DNA of 64,000 nt from positions 76,805,772-76,869,771 of the forward strand of contig RSEF01000002.1 of NCBI GenBank assembly GCA_003993805.1, given 5' to 3'. Source of the stretch: Himantopus leucocephalus (Eukaryota > Chordata > Aves > Charadriiformes > Recurvirostridae). Both the position numbers and the translations under genes were made by a program. Every line of letters begins with the position of its first letter. The stretch's first letter is position 1. A model generated the notes under the pieces. The model had not been told where the DNA came from and ran no database searches. It saw only the letters and a program-made list of their open reading frames with translations. This document shows positions 33,690 through 46,590 of the stretch, one piece after another.

Positions 33690-34199
33690 ATATTTATTGG
33701 TCAGCTGTATGTAGTAACATTTATTACATACTTCTCAACAGTTTCTAGAAGTTGAGTCTTCCAGTCACTTGCATCAGTATTGCTTTACATCTAGAAACAG
33801 ATTCATACGCTGAACAACATGAGTAACACCCAAATTTAAGGTGACATTTGCTAAAAATACATTTCAATGTATTTTTAACAAATGAAACTGAGATTGCAGT
33901 GCACCAATGAATATTTCCTCATGAACGTAGAGCCAAGAGTGTATGTAAACAAAACTGGCTTAATCCCCTCCACAGAATGAAATACAGTAGACAGAAAACC
34001 ATTCTATCAAGGCATTTATGACCAGAAGTCTCACTCAGCAGGACACCCCATACCATTACTCAAAGTTGTAGTTCAAAATTTCTTTTCGGTGAAGTTCCTT
34101 TTGTTTTCTTCAGTCTTCAAAAGAATTGAAGAAGTACAGAAAAAATGGGTGACGTTTAAGCACATTTGTCTTTTGAGTTGCCTGCATTGCGTTGTCGTC
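33690..34199 (-). other. EXOC2: EXOC2 3' UTR (minimum extent)
   Basis: Follows the EXOC2 stop codon on the minus strand. Two AATAAA signals (33725-33720 and 33698-33693 on the minus strand) are the first candidates for polyadenylation, giving a UTR of about 0.5 kb. Mammalian EXOC2 has a longer UTR, so the transcript may run further left, possibly past 32700. AT-rich, no repeat recognised apart from the palindrome at 33845. Confidence 0.6.
33845..33884. repeat. 19-bp near-perfect inverted repeat in the likely EXOC2 3' UTR
   Basis: Arms 33845-33863 and 33866-33884 are complementary except at one position, with a 2-nt centre. In minus-strand RNA the single mismatch becomes a U-G wobble, so an EXOC2 transcript could form an uninterrupted 19-bp stem. 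It lies about 315 nt past the EXOC2 stop. Each arm contains a MEF2-like CTAAAAATA core. Confidence 0.85.
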
Positions 34200-34293
34200 T
34201 TATGTTTTCATCATTGCTGATGAAGAAGCTTGAAAACAGGTCAGCTGCAAGTGCATGCTGCTTTTAAATTTGTTTAGTAACTCTTCTAGTAAC
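34200..34293 (-). CDS. EXOC2: EXOC2 last coding exon
   Basis: Minus strand: acceptor TTTTTACAG, then G (completing a Lys codon) and [20 protein letters not shown] followed by [10 protein letters not shown] and TAA at 34202-34200. The frame joins exactly to the preceding exon. Confidence 0.96.
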
Positions 34294-37200
34294 CTGTAAA
34301 AAGAAATAATTACAACTTTGGCAGATTCTGAAAAGGGAACAATTACCAGAAGTTTTGGTTATTATGTCTGTGAACTCAATACACTGTCAGCTTAAATAAA
34401 GGGCCTAAAACTGGATCTATTCAAATATCTGAACATTATAGGTATTTAAAAGTATACCAATGTGTCAGGATGATCTGTGGCCAGAGGAGGCCTTAGCCAC
34501 AGAGATTTTATCAAGGTGATAAAATAGCCCTTTATATATCTTTCCTTCCAGATATAGATGATCTTCTTGAGAGAAACATATTTGCCAAACACAATGGCAA
34601 AAGGACTAGTAAAGAGTGTCATAACATGCTTCTGTAAGGAAAATCCAGAAACTGCCAGACTATGAACCATAAAACCAGTATCCCTTATCAAGGCTATGGC
34701 TTTTCGTGTACAGCTGAATTGCGAATTTCGGTTCTCAAACTTGTCTTCGGAAGGTATTTTGTTCATTTCTCTTAACTATCATGGCTGAAAGATCAGAGAT
34801 GGTATGACTGTTCTAGGAGAAACATTAATTCGCTGGTAACCATGTGGTTTTGTCCTTCATAGATAACTGATAAGTATGAATGAGTTCATTTTGGAGCAGA
34901 ACAATGGTTCATTTACATCTACATAGCTGCTAAGAAGGTACTTGGTGCACTGGATAATATTTATTGCAATGCACAAACTACAGGTGTAGGACCAAGAGTG
35001 TTGATGGCTCTGTTGTAGGAGATAATTACTGTAACAGTTGAGATGTATTATCAAGTATTACAGTCTTGGCTGTGTGTTTTATTTTCCCCATATTCTAGGG
35101 AAGGACGTTTCCTCCAAAGTTTTTGCTCTATTTCAAAAACAAGCTAGATGGGGCAGACATGTATCACCTCAACTTTTTGGAAAGCTGTGATTGTTGAACA
35201 GCCAGAAACAGAAGAAATTATACTGTACATTAAAAAAACCCAAACCAACCCACGAACAACTTGAACAACAAAATCAGTATCGGCTTCCTCAGCAGGTCCT
35301 CTGGAAGACGACTATAGCCACATTCATCATTTAGTATCATAGTAACGACTGTGAACGAACAGAAGTGAACAGCTCTAAATCAGTGCATAAACGTGTGTTA
35401 TTTTACACAAATATGTGTAAATTACAATGCGCTGCCTGTACCGATGACAATTATGGTGTAAAAACCTGGGAAACATAACAACTTTTGCACTGTCTAGGGC
35501 TCAGAACACCAAGGCAGATGTAAAAATGATGCAGTTCTTGATTCTCATCTGTCCCATGAAGCTGATATGCTTGTGACTAAGTGAAAAAAAAAAATAAAAT
35601 CTACAGGTGTTTCGGAAAGTATGAGTTGAAAGAACTCTCCTTACTCAAAACTGATTCCTATCTTTAATAAAGCATAAGAGCTAAGTAAGGCAAGGAGGTA
35701 TCTTGAGACTTGTTGTAGCTAGTGAGGAGTAGGTTTGAATAAATAGACAGAGGACATCTGGAAGAAGGTACAGTCCGCAGACCATGGGCTGCACAAACAG
35801 TCTCTTTGTGTGTCTACAAAATATTCTAAATTGTGACTGAAGTGCAAACTGATTTGATGCAGTTCAGTTCCTGAAAGTAGCGTAATACCAATCTCAAGTT
35901 CAAAACATCTACACTTATACTAATATACTCATTATAAATCCATCCTAATTTTACCATATTACTCTTCATCAACCTATGCTTGTAAAACAGACTACTAAAT
36001 ACTACGTTGGACGCAGCAAAGCAGCTTGGTCAAAGGTTGCTATGGTGGGGAAGGAGGAACCCCAAACTCCTCCCTCCTCCTGATGTTAAGAACCCAAAAA
36101 AACCCACAGACCCTTCTTATTTGTTTTTAAAATGAAACAGGCCCATTTTGAGAGTTCCCCATATCTCAGCTTGCAAAAGCTTGGACTTTTGTTCTTTGGC
36201 CATTTTTTAAATTGCTGCTAAATTCAGTAAGACAAGACAATGGACCCCACAGAAAATTTAAGATTTAACAAGGAAGGCTAAAGTAAATTACAAAATAAAT
36301 ACAAAGCTATACTGGACTGATCAGACTATGATGGACAAAAGAGAGATGCCACAAAGCCATCAGCTCTTCAATGTAATTTAATAAGCTAAGACTTAGCTTA
36401 CTTTTAACTCTGTCCGAAGAGGCTTCTGCTCTGTAATTTGGAAGGGTCAAATACAGTGAACATTAACCCTCTTATAACAAAGTTCTGATACAAGAGTAAA
36501 AAGCAATGGCTCCAGAAAGGAGACAAGAAGGTGCATTGTACTCACTTTTTGTCAGTTCCACTGGAGAGCTGAGGCAAGGCTTCCAAAGCTTGCTTAAAGC
36601 TCGAGCTGCAAGGAAAACAAAAATACGCATATTCCATTGGTACAAGTCTCACTATTCATAGTTTCTCTCTATAAATTCCATGGAGAAATGCTATATTTTA
36701 TCCACTCTTATTTCGATAAATTAACAAAATATTAATTTGACACCTTACATTCATGTGCAAGTTGAACATAAGGTGGTCATGGGTTCAAGCAGGTCTCTTG
36801 ACACTCCTAATGTGACCTATGCCAGACATCAACAGGAAATGTTACATCAGCAGCTGATTTAAGACTGTGCTTGACTCTTGAAGAATTAGACAGTTGCCAG
36901 CCTGCCTTTCGCCTCAAACTAAGTGATCATCAGAGTATGAAACACTGATAAAACATTTATTTTGGCTTTCTGTGCTCAGTAGACAGGTCACTGCATTCTC
37001 CCCTACAGAAGGGGGCCTACAGAGAGAATGACAGTAGGTTTGCATTGAGGTAATGTAGATTCATAGAATAATTTAGGTTGGAAGGGACGTCTGGAGGTCT
37101 TCAGGTTTAACCCCCCTCTCAAAGTAGGGCCAGCTTCGAGGTTAGAGGTTTCTTAGGGCATTATCCAGTCAAGTTCTGAGTAACTCCAAAGATAGGGGTT

Positions 37201-40200
37201 TCCACACCTCTCTGGGCAACAGATGTGGAAAGGAAGTTCAGGGAACGATGCAGGACCTGCACAGATACAGATAATCTTGTCATCAAAAGATTAATATGGT
37301 GGCTTGTGGCAACTATTACTAGTGAGAAGTCCAGGAATAAAAAGGCAGCCACGAAGCTCCAGCACAGTTCACTGTGCTTTGCCTCTATTCTGATTAGAGA
37401 CAACGCCACTTCCACTTTATCCAATTTGAGCCAGTGCCAAGTAGTTTTCATTTAGAGGTCTTCATCACTATCGGACACTCAGAACAGGCAAGCAAGTCTT
37501 TTGAAACAGGATGCAGTGACGCTACAGGACACTACCTGTGACACTCCGAAGACACATTAGGCCCTCAAGCCCTGCAATCTCCCCTACAAAATGTTGATCA
37601 CGTAACATGACCAAATTGCCACCTGCAGGAACATGTGATGCCAATCCTAACAGGAGTGTTGGTAATTAAAATAATGAATGAACCTGCCCATATCTAATCC
37701 CCAACATCCTCACCTAGAAATTTCAATCAATTAACTTTACTCAAAACTGCTGACAGCTATCATAGTTTGCTTTTACATGCCGTGACTGCATCAACAACTG
37801 ACGCTGCTAATGCTTTTCTTTCTCCCTTTATGAGTGTGTGAGTCTGTCCCACACTATTTATTTTTGGTTTTGCACCTCACTGACAAATGATAAATTGCTG
37901 AAAGCCTTTTGAAGGCTTTCATTCTAAGAGACAGCATGAAGCTGAATTTCCCTGATTCGGTGTGTGGAAAAGGAGTAGGGTATGGTACAAGCTTGCGGAG
38001 AGCCCTCATTTTCCATATCCCTATACGGGGATCCTGCCAGTGTCCAGTTCTGTAGCCTCTCTGATGTGCCTGGTAGGTTCTTTGCTGTGTGCTTTATGAG
38101 ATTGCTGCGAAAAACTGGATAAAACTCAGTGATGTCTGCTTTTGTCTTGTTTTAGCATCATTTTCCTCAGCAGTTGAGCTGCTGTTAAGAAGTTGCACTT
38201 TTTTTTTTGAGTGGCAAATACTAGCTTGTGTCTAAAAGTTCAAGTAAAAACAAAAAAAAGATTCTTTTCTTTCAACTGATAGAACTTTGCTAGTAATCTG
38301 GTTTTTGTATATTTACCTGGTGTATCACATATTTGAAGCAAAATTTCTTAATCCTTAATTTACATTATGTACTTTTGCATGTTTACCAAGGATTCCATTA
38401 CATTAAAAAACCCCAGACATTACAGCACATCTTACTTGCTTTCAGGTGTTAGGTATATGGCCACGGTATCTCTCAACGCACAGATTTCAAGTCTTGCCTA
38501 AAGACAGAAACACAAATATTGAAACAATGACACAATATCCTTTCATCAAGTGAATACCAGTATCCCAAAGCTTCATCTTTTTTAGAGGCAAATATTATTG
38601 CACACTGCACCTGTAAGCAGCCTTGGCTTTTAACAGTTTGTTTCCTGTATTTTTCGCTGCCACGCTACTATGTCAGGAGACTGCTAAAAGGAACAATTTC
38701 ATACTTTTGATTCAAGTCAAACTATTTGTACGGTCACTATGTAGCAGCCTAAAAACATTGGTTTGTTTCTCAGTAACAGTAATAAATCTTCAATTCCACT
38801 CTATCTTTTCTGTACTGTGACAGAAAGATAGAAGGATGCAGCCTTAATTTGTCTGTCTTTTTCTTATTAAATACAGTGAGCTTTACTTCTCACAGCACAG
38901 CTTGGCCAGGGAGGAAGGAAACACAAGAGCACAAAAATCTGTCAATACATATTTTACTCTCGGTTTTCCTGTTGAATTTATTTTTTTCCATCAGATGAGG
39001 AAGTCGAATAGTTGTGCTCTGCTTCTTGTCTGTCACCTGGTGGGCACACTAGCTTGGGGATTTTACTCCTGCACTGTACTGTGAGTCCAGGTATTAATTT
39101 TCACCCAGGCAAACTATGGTGGAGAATGATTAAAGATTAAACAAATTTCATAGATCATTCTTTAGTCTTTGAAAAGCAGTAATTACCATCACAGGTTTTA
39201 TATCAAATAGAAACATTCTGCATGTGATCAATACTTTAAGTCATTTCATTTAAAAATATAAAGTGAACTTTATCCAAATTGATATTGTTCATCATAAATA
39301 TAAGATTTAATCCAGTTAGCCATTACAGAAACTGATCTATATTTAGACCCAACTAATATGACATTAATCTTCCAAACCAAAACTTTTTATAATGCAACAC
39401 AGACATCTAATTCTAGTTCTAATGAAAGGCTTTGGCTTTTTGGACTTCCCCTCATCTCTCCCCTAGGTAGGAAGCCAGCTGAGATTTATGCTTTTTTAGC
39501 ACCAGAGCTTTTTGGCACAAAACATGACATAGCCACCCACCAATTTTATACTCGTAAGAAATGTTTTTCTCATGACAGAATGTTTCACCTTTGTTTGTAT
39601 GGTGCTCCAAACTGAACAGCCTTGAACTTTTTGAAGTCCTACACATAAGATTCTGGAGTTGTTCCTACATTTTGGCAGGTAGCAGTACCATGGGGAAGTG
39701 TCACATTCTCAAGTAGCACAGCCTAAATAAACTTGGTGGAAGGGCAAACCCTGCAAAACTGTGGGTCATGGGACATGGGAATACAGATTCAGGCTTCTCT
39801 TCAGGAATGGGTATTTTTTGATCAGTCTGACCAGGCTCAGATCACTCTCACACTGCTGCTGTCTGCCAGACAGGATTTTCTATGCTTAGAGGAACAGAAA
39901 ATGACCGCGAGTGACAAATGTACAGTAGGGAGAGAAAATCCTTTCATTTATGGGTTTAGGCAGCAAGTTTATATGGTGGGTTATCTAGTCAAACAAAACT
40001 GATATACAGGTAGCTTTGTTGCTATTCATTGATTTGGTTTTAAATAGGCAGTCCATCTTATTTGGCTGCGATCTTCCTACATTAATTCTCTGTCCAATGC
40101 AATTACTACCAGCAATTGGAAAATATGGCTTGCAATTGGATAATTATTTTCCCATCATAATGCAGGAGTGCTGTCATGTACAATGAAAATTGGGAGTTTA

Positions 40201-43200
40201 CTCTTATTGTTATTATAGCAATCATTGACTCAAAGGAATATTTTTTTTAAATGATTTTTTCTTCGCGTCCTTTAAAACTTATCCAATAGCAAGTACAACT
40301 ACCAATCCAGCCGTAAACGATGACAGTGTAAGAGTACCTGTTCTACCTATGCTGCAACAAAGCACTAATGTAGAAATAATATAACAAACGACTAGTTTTG
40401 CAAAGACTTGCAAGATCCTACTTGCATGATATTTTCAAGATTTTTTTAAATCTCAAAATATAACAAAATTGTTTTTTCTTTTGAAGTATTTTTTTGATGA
40501 CAGGCCAAAGGCAGTATTTAACATTTCAAACAGATACCACTATGATGCTTTTTACTTCACAGGATAGGTAACCTTTTATGCACTCAGACACAAAGACAAC
40601 ACTAAAATATAATCAAACCCAAGAACCACTATCCCAAAGGGTATTCATCCAGAAATCTGAAATAGGTTGTATACTAATCCTTTTTATCTCCTTGCTTTCA
40701 CTGCTACAATAAGTCCAACAAATACACAGATTATAACTCTCTCTCTTATTCTCAGTTTTCTAGGTTCAGATGTTTGACAGTACACAGTGCTCAGGTACCT
40801 GTAAAGCTCCGTTTTTGCTGAAGGATGAAACACACTGCATCAGCCGACTCAGTTCTTCAGACACTGCTTCTACAACCCTTGACATTACCCGAGGAACTAA
40901 GTCTTTGGAAATGGTAAACACCTGATTTTTATGAAAGAGGAATCATGAGCACAATAGCTATATTAACAGGAATATTTTCTACAGTAACATTTCAGTCAAA
41001 CGCATTAAAAACACTGATTGAAAGGACCACTTCACTTTTATCAATGGACAAAAAAATTTCAAAAGTAACTGGAACATGAAGGATTTCTTTTAATACTTGC
41101 CCTGTATTTGACCAATCACCTCTGTTAATAGCAATGTTAGCTATGTGATAACGACAGCTTTCTTGCAATGCCTAAAAGCAGGTAGGCTTCAAAACGTGTG
41201 CTCTCTGCGGATGGATGCAGGTAGTCAGGTGGTTGTACGTAGACTGCTGTTTTGTAGAGAGCACCTTTAATTCAGGGTTGTGTGACTGAGTGACCTAATT
41301 ACACTTTCTACCCATGTATTTTGCTCTTTCTTCCAGAATCTTTGACCACTGTCAAACGGCTAGTGTCTTTATGTTCTGTGGCAGAAATAAGCCTTTGAAA
41401 GGGTTTGAGAGTATGGCGGTGTAATAAATTTTCATTTAGATTCTTCCCCTGCTGTCGTTGATTAGTTTGCTGGTAAAAACATTACACCTCACTGTTTTTA
41501 CCATGCTTCACGACAACCTTTTTAACTGCTTATTTGTATAGCTTTTTAAAGGGGTACCTCAGTCCTCCATTTGAGGTTTAGAATAGCAACTGGAACACAA
41601 CAGCAACACAAAATGAAACATTAGACCTATGCCTGAAGGAAAGCATGAAGAAACCAATTGTCCTTAAAGGGAGATTTAAGGAAGCGAGAAATCATTGGTG
41701 AATTTAAAAAAAAAAAAAAAGAGTATGACTTTTCTACACATTGGGAAAAAATGCTGGCCAAGAGGTTGGAATATAGGAGGAAGTGAGATTGTAGGTTAGA
41801 CAGACCAAACTTGTATCAAGACATAAAGGTGATGATAAAGCTGCACTAAACTCTGCAGGGTTGGGGGAGAAGATGACACAAGCAACTGAAGATGATGTGA
41901 CTGGAGTGGTGCAAGAACAAAAATGAACTGCATAGTTTTTAAACACTTGCCCTCCTGATTTCTGCTTTAAAATGATCTAAAAAATTAATGATGAGTGGAA
42001 TGATTTTTTTTTTTTGCTAGAATACCTTGGCTTTATGTAAAGTTTAGATCTCATGTCTGACAAGGAAATGTAGTAACTCACAAGGAAATGTAGCAACTGA
42101 CAGAAGATACTCATATATGCCTGTAAAAGCAAATTAAGGGTGTGTGTGTGGGGAGAATACAAGATTCCTGCACAGTTTTCAATGATTTAAGTCATGAATT
42201 ATGTATCAGGGATCCCATAAAGCTGACTGTTCGAAATGGCAGGTCTGCACCATAGGCTAAGTACACTGACCACATATATTTCAGCTATCAGCTTGCTACC
42301 ATTGCTAATTCAAACACGCAACCTGTTTTTATGGTTTTGACCCACAAAAGCTAAGTGACACACTTAGCTGTATGATAAGAAAAAAAAAAAACCAACAACA
42401 AAAAAAACGGTAACGACTTGGGAAAGGGTCATTTTATTCAGCAGCAAATATTGCTGAGCAATTCAACACAAACATACCAGGAACACACCCAAAAATCTTC
42501 TACTGAGAAGAGTATTTGTGCACACAATGAGCACTCTTGAAGTTACTATACAGAATCCAGGAAAAAAAATTCTCAGCAATGGTGAATCACCACAAATTTG
42601 CAATAAGAAGCCCTTATTTTGATTTCAGTTAAATCTGAATTCAAAGGTAGAGGAACAATTTTCTTTCCACTTCAGTCCATGCTCGCTGTTCAGCTGATGG
42701 TTAATTTTTGCTGTTTCAAACTACAGAAACTTGCAGCCTTGCTAACTAAACTTAACTCTGACCCAGCTTTCAGAATTTCCACCAGAAAACAGTGGAAATG
42801 GGGGTTTCATCTTGACACACATTTTCATGTTTCTGTAATATTTCACATCTAGAAATTTATGAGGCAACACTATTTGGGCCAAAATCAGTATCGGTCTCAA
42901 TGAAGTCAGCAAGGAAGTGCACCTTTCTGCTGCAGCAATTTAACGACTATACGTGTTTACAGCATTAGCTCACAAATGCCTGTGACTTCTTTAAAGCAAA
43001 ACCTCTCGTTTTCATTTTTATTAATTTCCACTACACTAAAAAACAACATTAAAAATGAATGTCATGGTAGTATATAATTTTGGTGTTGCTTATCCCCTCA
43101 TTTGGAAGCATTTTTTAAAATCAGTGATGCTTCTGAACTGAATTGAATATTGCAAATTATATTTAAAGTTTCTGAAAATATTTTAATTTATATGAACCCT

Positions 43201-44113
43201 GGTAATTTAAGGAGGAATAAAATAAACAAACCCTCAAGTGAATCTTCTCAAGTTTTAAGTAGATGGAAAAGGCAGAGCAGCAATACTTGTGGTATTTTGA
43301 AAGGTAAGAATGATATTAGTACCAATGCTTGTACCAGGAGCAATAGTAATCATTCATGATGGTTACAAGGAAGGAGTATGTAGAAGAGAGGCTGTGATTT
43401 AAAGGACTATAGAAAATTCTTGCATATTATCAGAAAAGGCCAAATAACTGCAGCGCTGCAAGCATATTATTTTAATATGCACTCCTTATCATAAGCCATT
43501 ACCAACCTAAGTATTTCAAACACAGTTTGTGCTGTACAGAGACTATAAAAATTTCTGGTTTTAGGTTTCCACTTTTTATCCTATGTACCAGAATGACATA
43601 TATTGTCTTTTCACTCCGAGTAGCATATGTTGAACATTTCTTCCAAAGCAAAGCACAAGCTTATTTTCATGTGTTGTGGAAAACAAAGTTAATCAGAGAA
43701 AGTAAGCATCATATCTATCTATATCTCTCTCTGTATATAGATATTTAATCTGTAATGAAAAGGGAAGAATCGAGCTCTAGGCTTTGCCTTTCCTCTTCAT
43801 CAGATAGCGGAAACAAAAAGGTGTAATGGAGTGTTACTGAGGATAAACAGGAACTGTTCGTCTCCTTCTGCCCTTAGAAAAGTTAGCAGCTGCATACTTG
43901 GTTGGCTAAATCTAACCCAAAGCACTTACATCTATAATGAAGACACTTCAACAGAAGTACAATTTTCAGGGGTGATGAATGCCAGGATTTACCACGCAAA
44001 GTACACTGAAATTATTCATATGAATGTAAGCATGAAACAATCTGAAGTTTTTCTCACCTCTGCATGCACAGCAATGATATTCACTAATGCTTCTTTCAAA
44101 TAGTTTCTGACAC
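34200..44113 (-). CDS. EXOC2: Exocyst complex component 2 (Sec5), C-terminal five exons; partial gene
   Basis: On the minus strand, joining 44113-44058, 40921-40799, 38497-38436, 36605-36546 and 34293-34200 gives an uninterrupted frame of about 130 residues plus TAA, with GT-AG at all junctions. It starts [17 protein letters not shown] and ends [16 protein letters not shown]. This matches the C terminus of vertebrate EXOC2, about 924 residues in human. Family knowledge: Sec5 is a subunit of the octameric exocyst, which tethers secretory vesicles at the plasma membrane. Its N-terminal IPT/TIG domain binds RalA and it takes part in TBK1 signalling. That N-terminal part lies beyond the window. 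The segment here is the end of the helical-rod (CATCHR) region. It is convergent with IRF4, about 20 kb apart stop to polyA. Confidence 0.96.
34294..36545 (-). other. EXOC2 last intron
   Basis: 2.25 kb, AT-rich. It has an A/C-rich low-complexity tract at about 35230-35262 and no identifiable TE. A 106-codon open frame at 34446-34766 on the minus strand has no recognisable domain. Confidence 0.75.
36546..36605 (-). CDS. EXOC2: EXOC2 exon (penultimate)
   Basis: 60 nt. Minus strand: acceptor CCTTGCAG, donor GTGAGT. Encodes [19 protein letters not shown] plus the first two bases of a Lys codon that the last exon completes. Confidence 0.96.
36606..38435 (-). other. EXOC2 intron with CR1 3' end
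   Basis: 1.83 kb. A CR1 3'-end fragment sits at about 37058-37220 (separate entry). The rest is unannotated. Confidence 0.8.
37058..37220 (-). mobile_element. CR1 LINE 3'-end fragment
   Basis: GATTCATAGAAT, TTAGGTTGGAAGGGACGTCT, and further right CACCTCTCTGGGCAAC are the reverse complement of the CR1 3' terminus. Divergent and about 160 bp, so an old 5'-truncated copy on the same strand as EXOC2. Confidence 0.88.
38436..38497 (-). CDS. EXOC2: EXOC2 exon (third from last)
   Basis: 62 nt. Minus strand: acceptor GTCTTTAG, donor GTAAGA. Encodes [20 protein letters not shown] plus two bases; the split codon reads Asn (AA|C). Confidence 0.96.
38498..40798 (-). other. EXOC2 intron
   Basis: 2.3 kb of AT-rich unique-looking sequence. 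Nothing recognisable in it. Confidence 0.75.
40799..40921 (-). CDS. EXOC2: EXOC2 exon (fourth from last)
   Basis: 123 nt, phase 0 at both ends. Minus strand: acceptor AAAATCAG, donor GTACCT. Encodes [20 protein letters not shown], then [20 protein letters not shown] and Q. Strongly conserved EXOC2 sequence. Confidence 0.97.
40922..44057 (-). other. EXOC2 intron
   Basis: 3.1 kb. Holds an A-run at 41707-41720, a 20-bp tandem duplication at 42061-42100, a T-run at 42005-42015 and a TATC/TC microsatellite at about 43710-43745. Confidence 0.75.
42061..42100. repeat. 20-bp tandem duplication (two copies)
   Basis: CAAGGAAATGTAGTAACTCA is followed immediately by CAAGGAAATGTAGCAACTGA, two differences in 20. 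Confidence 0.9.
44058..44113 (-). CDS. EXOC2: EXOC2 exon (fifth from last)
   Basis: 56 nt. Minus strand: acceptor TTTGTTTCAG, donor GTGAGA. Encodes the end of a split codon (GT) and then [17 protein letters not shown], with V from the split codon before it. In vertebrate EXOC2 this follows a ...LPPTG block, which should be in the next exon beyond the window. Confidence 0.95.
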
Positions 44114-46101
44114 CTGAAACAAAACAAACAGGACAATTAATTACTTTCATTCTCTTGTCTCAACAAAGCCATAATATCCTACTGTTCAATAATGCACTTT
44201 TTCTTTTCATTCTTTCGCTAGCACTTTTGCAGTCAGAGGCAGAAAGAGAAAGTTCCATAGCCACACCACCAGTCTATTTCCTTTTTCAAATCAAATGGAG
44301 AAAGGCACATTTCCTTACAGCAAAAGGTTAAAAAAGCCAGCAGGTTCCTGTTTCAGTACTCTTCTTCTCTGGCAATCCAATTTAATAAAAACCTACCATT
44401 ATTAAAAAATAAATTCTGGATGTCTTGCTAGAATACACATACCATAGCACAGAACATGCACTACAGCTCGGTAAGTTTTAAAGAAACAGAGAAGACAAGG
44501 GCTTTTGTTTGTATGACAGTCTTCAAGAAGATCTTACTACTTTATCAGTTTCTCTGACTGTAAACTATTAGAAGAGATAGGAACAGCAAGGACTTTTGTT
44601 TCTCTGAAAGCGGTTCAGAACATATTACTCATGGCAGTTTATAGGAGATGTCATGCCTTAGTAGAAATTTCCTCTTGGGGAGGGTGGAGAAGTCAAATAA
44701 GCATTTTATTTACCAAGCATATGAAATGGTTATCAATTCACACTATAAAGAAAATTCTAAACAGAAGGACATCCAGCAGGTCAGCCTCTTAGTCCCCTAC
44801 GCTGCTGTAATTCTGGAGTAACTTCCCAGACTTGGACTCCCATTGTACAAGACCTAAAATAGGCAAAAATCTAAAATCACCCCATTTGCGTTTCTGGGCA
44901 CTTCACTTTGTAGGCAAAGGCAAATTAGAAAGCATTTAACTCATATGCACATATGTTGGAAGTGCATCACAAAGTAATGAGAGAGGGTTACCGATCAACA
45001 AGACCTCAGCTTCTGATTTCAATTACTCAAGCATGAATCAGAGAAACTGCAATGACCCCATCACACCCCTTGGTATATTCAATCGACATTAAAGGATCGG
45101 AATCATGGAAAAAGACTGGTGAGACCACACAGCTCAGAGATCACAGTGTGATTAAAGCTGCTGTTATAAAAATTACAAAGTGAACCTTTAATCGGTTCAT
45201 CTTACTTGCTCCACCTTTCCTCAGATAACACTGATGCAGCAACTTAATCCTGCTACGAAAAATCGCTTTAAAAAGAGTTACCCGAGATCACCAAAATGAA
45301 TTATTCTACGGGAGAATAGAGTAGTGCCTCACCACTGCCATCTCAGGTGTGCTCTTTTTTAACCACTAGTTCCACAACTCGCCTCAAGAGCTAACAAAGG
45401 AGACACTTGTTCTTTCTTACTTAGACAACTATGGACAAACATTTTATAAGAGTAGGACGAAAGGATGACAGGACCCCCCTTGCATGAAGTACAGACACTT
45501 TCAGCAACTGCATCTACACTGTGCAACGCGATGCAGCCTGGAGTTTAGACTGGAGGGTGCCTCCTGGAGTGCATCACAGGTCCCCTGTTGGAAGTGAGGG
45601 TGCGTGGGGGAAAGCAGAGGGAGAGATGTTGAACAGTGACTCTTGTTCGAATTTGCAATCAGGATGTAGCTGAGCTCTGTGTATCAAGACAGTCTCTGTT
45701 TCAAAAGTTCATAGCAAAGAGGCAAGCGTCAAAGGTTTTACTGCTCTCACTAAAAGCAGCTTGGTTTCTGAACATACAAAAGAATCAAGACCTTTTTAGA
45801 AGGAATGTTCTATTTTCACTCTGAAAGAGATGCAAATAACTGAAAAAGGTAAAGAAAAATACAAGCCTTTCTCCACACATTCCAAAACATCTCTAATGCC
45901 TTTTCTCGCTGTCTTTATTCTTTTCCTTGAAAACTCTCAGTCACTCTTTCCATTTAAACTAAACCAACGACAAGTCAAACATCATAGTACACTAGGTTGC
46001 AAGTTTATAATTTCTTGTTATGCTAGTAGTTTTTTGCAACTAGAAAGGGAGGGAGGGAGGAATAGAGCACTATCAGAAATTTTATGAAACCATTTTTTTT
46101 T

Positions 46102-46201
46102 NNNNNNNNNNNNNNNNNNNNNNNNNNNNNNNNNNNNNNNNNNNNNNNNNNNNNNNNNNNNNNNNNNNNNNNNNNNNNNNNNNNNNNNNNNNNNNNNNNN
46201 N
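46102..46201. other. 100-N assembly gap
   Basis: Exactly 100 N after a T9 run at 46093-46101. Placeholder for unknown length. Confidence 0.99.
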
Positions 46202-46480
46202 GCCCACCCACCCCACCTAAGCTCCTGAGGTAATGTGCCTCTTCTCATGTGTTCAAGCTACTTGGCTCAGGATAGGAACTGCTAATTCTGTCTGCTGCTA
46301 GCACCCAAATTAAACAGCTTTTGACGGTGCTAATAAAAGCTGCCCATCAACTATGCCTGTGGAAACCTTCCATAACATATTTCTTAAAGAGTCAGTCACT
46401 GAGTTACCGCAACCAGGTACCGTTAAGTTCTACAAGCATGAAATACTAACGTCAGCAACTTTAGCACCAGATGTCTAGTG

Positions 46481-46590
46481 GACAGGTCTAGTGGGAGGTG
46501 TCCCTGCCCATGGCAGGGGGGTTGGAACTAGATGATCTTTAAGGTCCCTTCCAACCTAAACCATTCTATGGTTCTACGATTCTATGTTAA
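46481..46590 (+). mobile_element. CR1 LINE 3' end
   Basis: GGTGTCCCTGCCCATGGCAG, GGTTGGAACTAGATGATCTT, TAAGGTCCCTTCCAACC and terminal TTCTATG-type units form the classical CR1 3' terminus, well preserved and about 110 bp. Opposite orientation to EXOC2. Confidence 0.95.

Noticed and set aside
46018..46248. Minus-strand frame across the second N gap
   Set aside because: Artefact of the gap.
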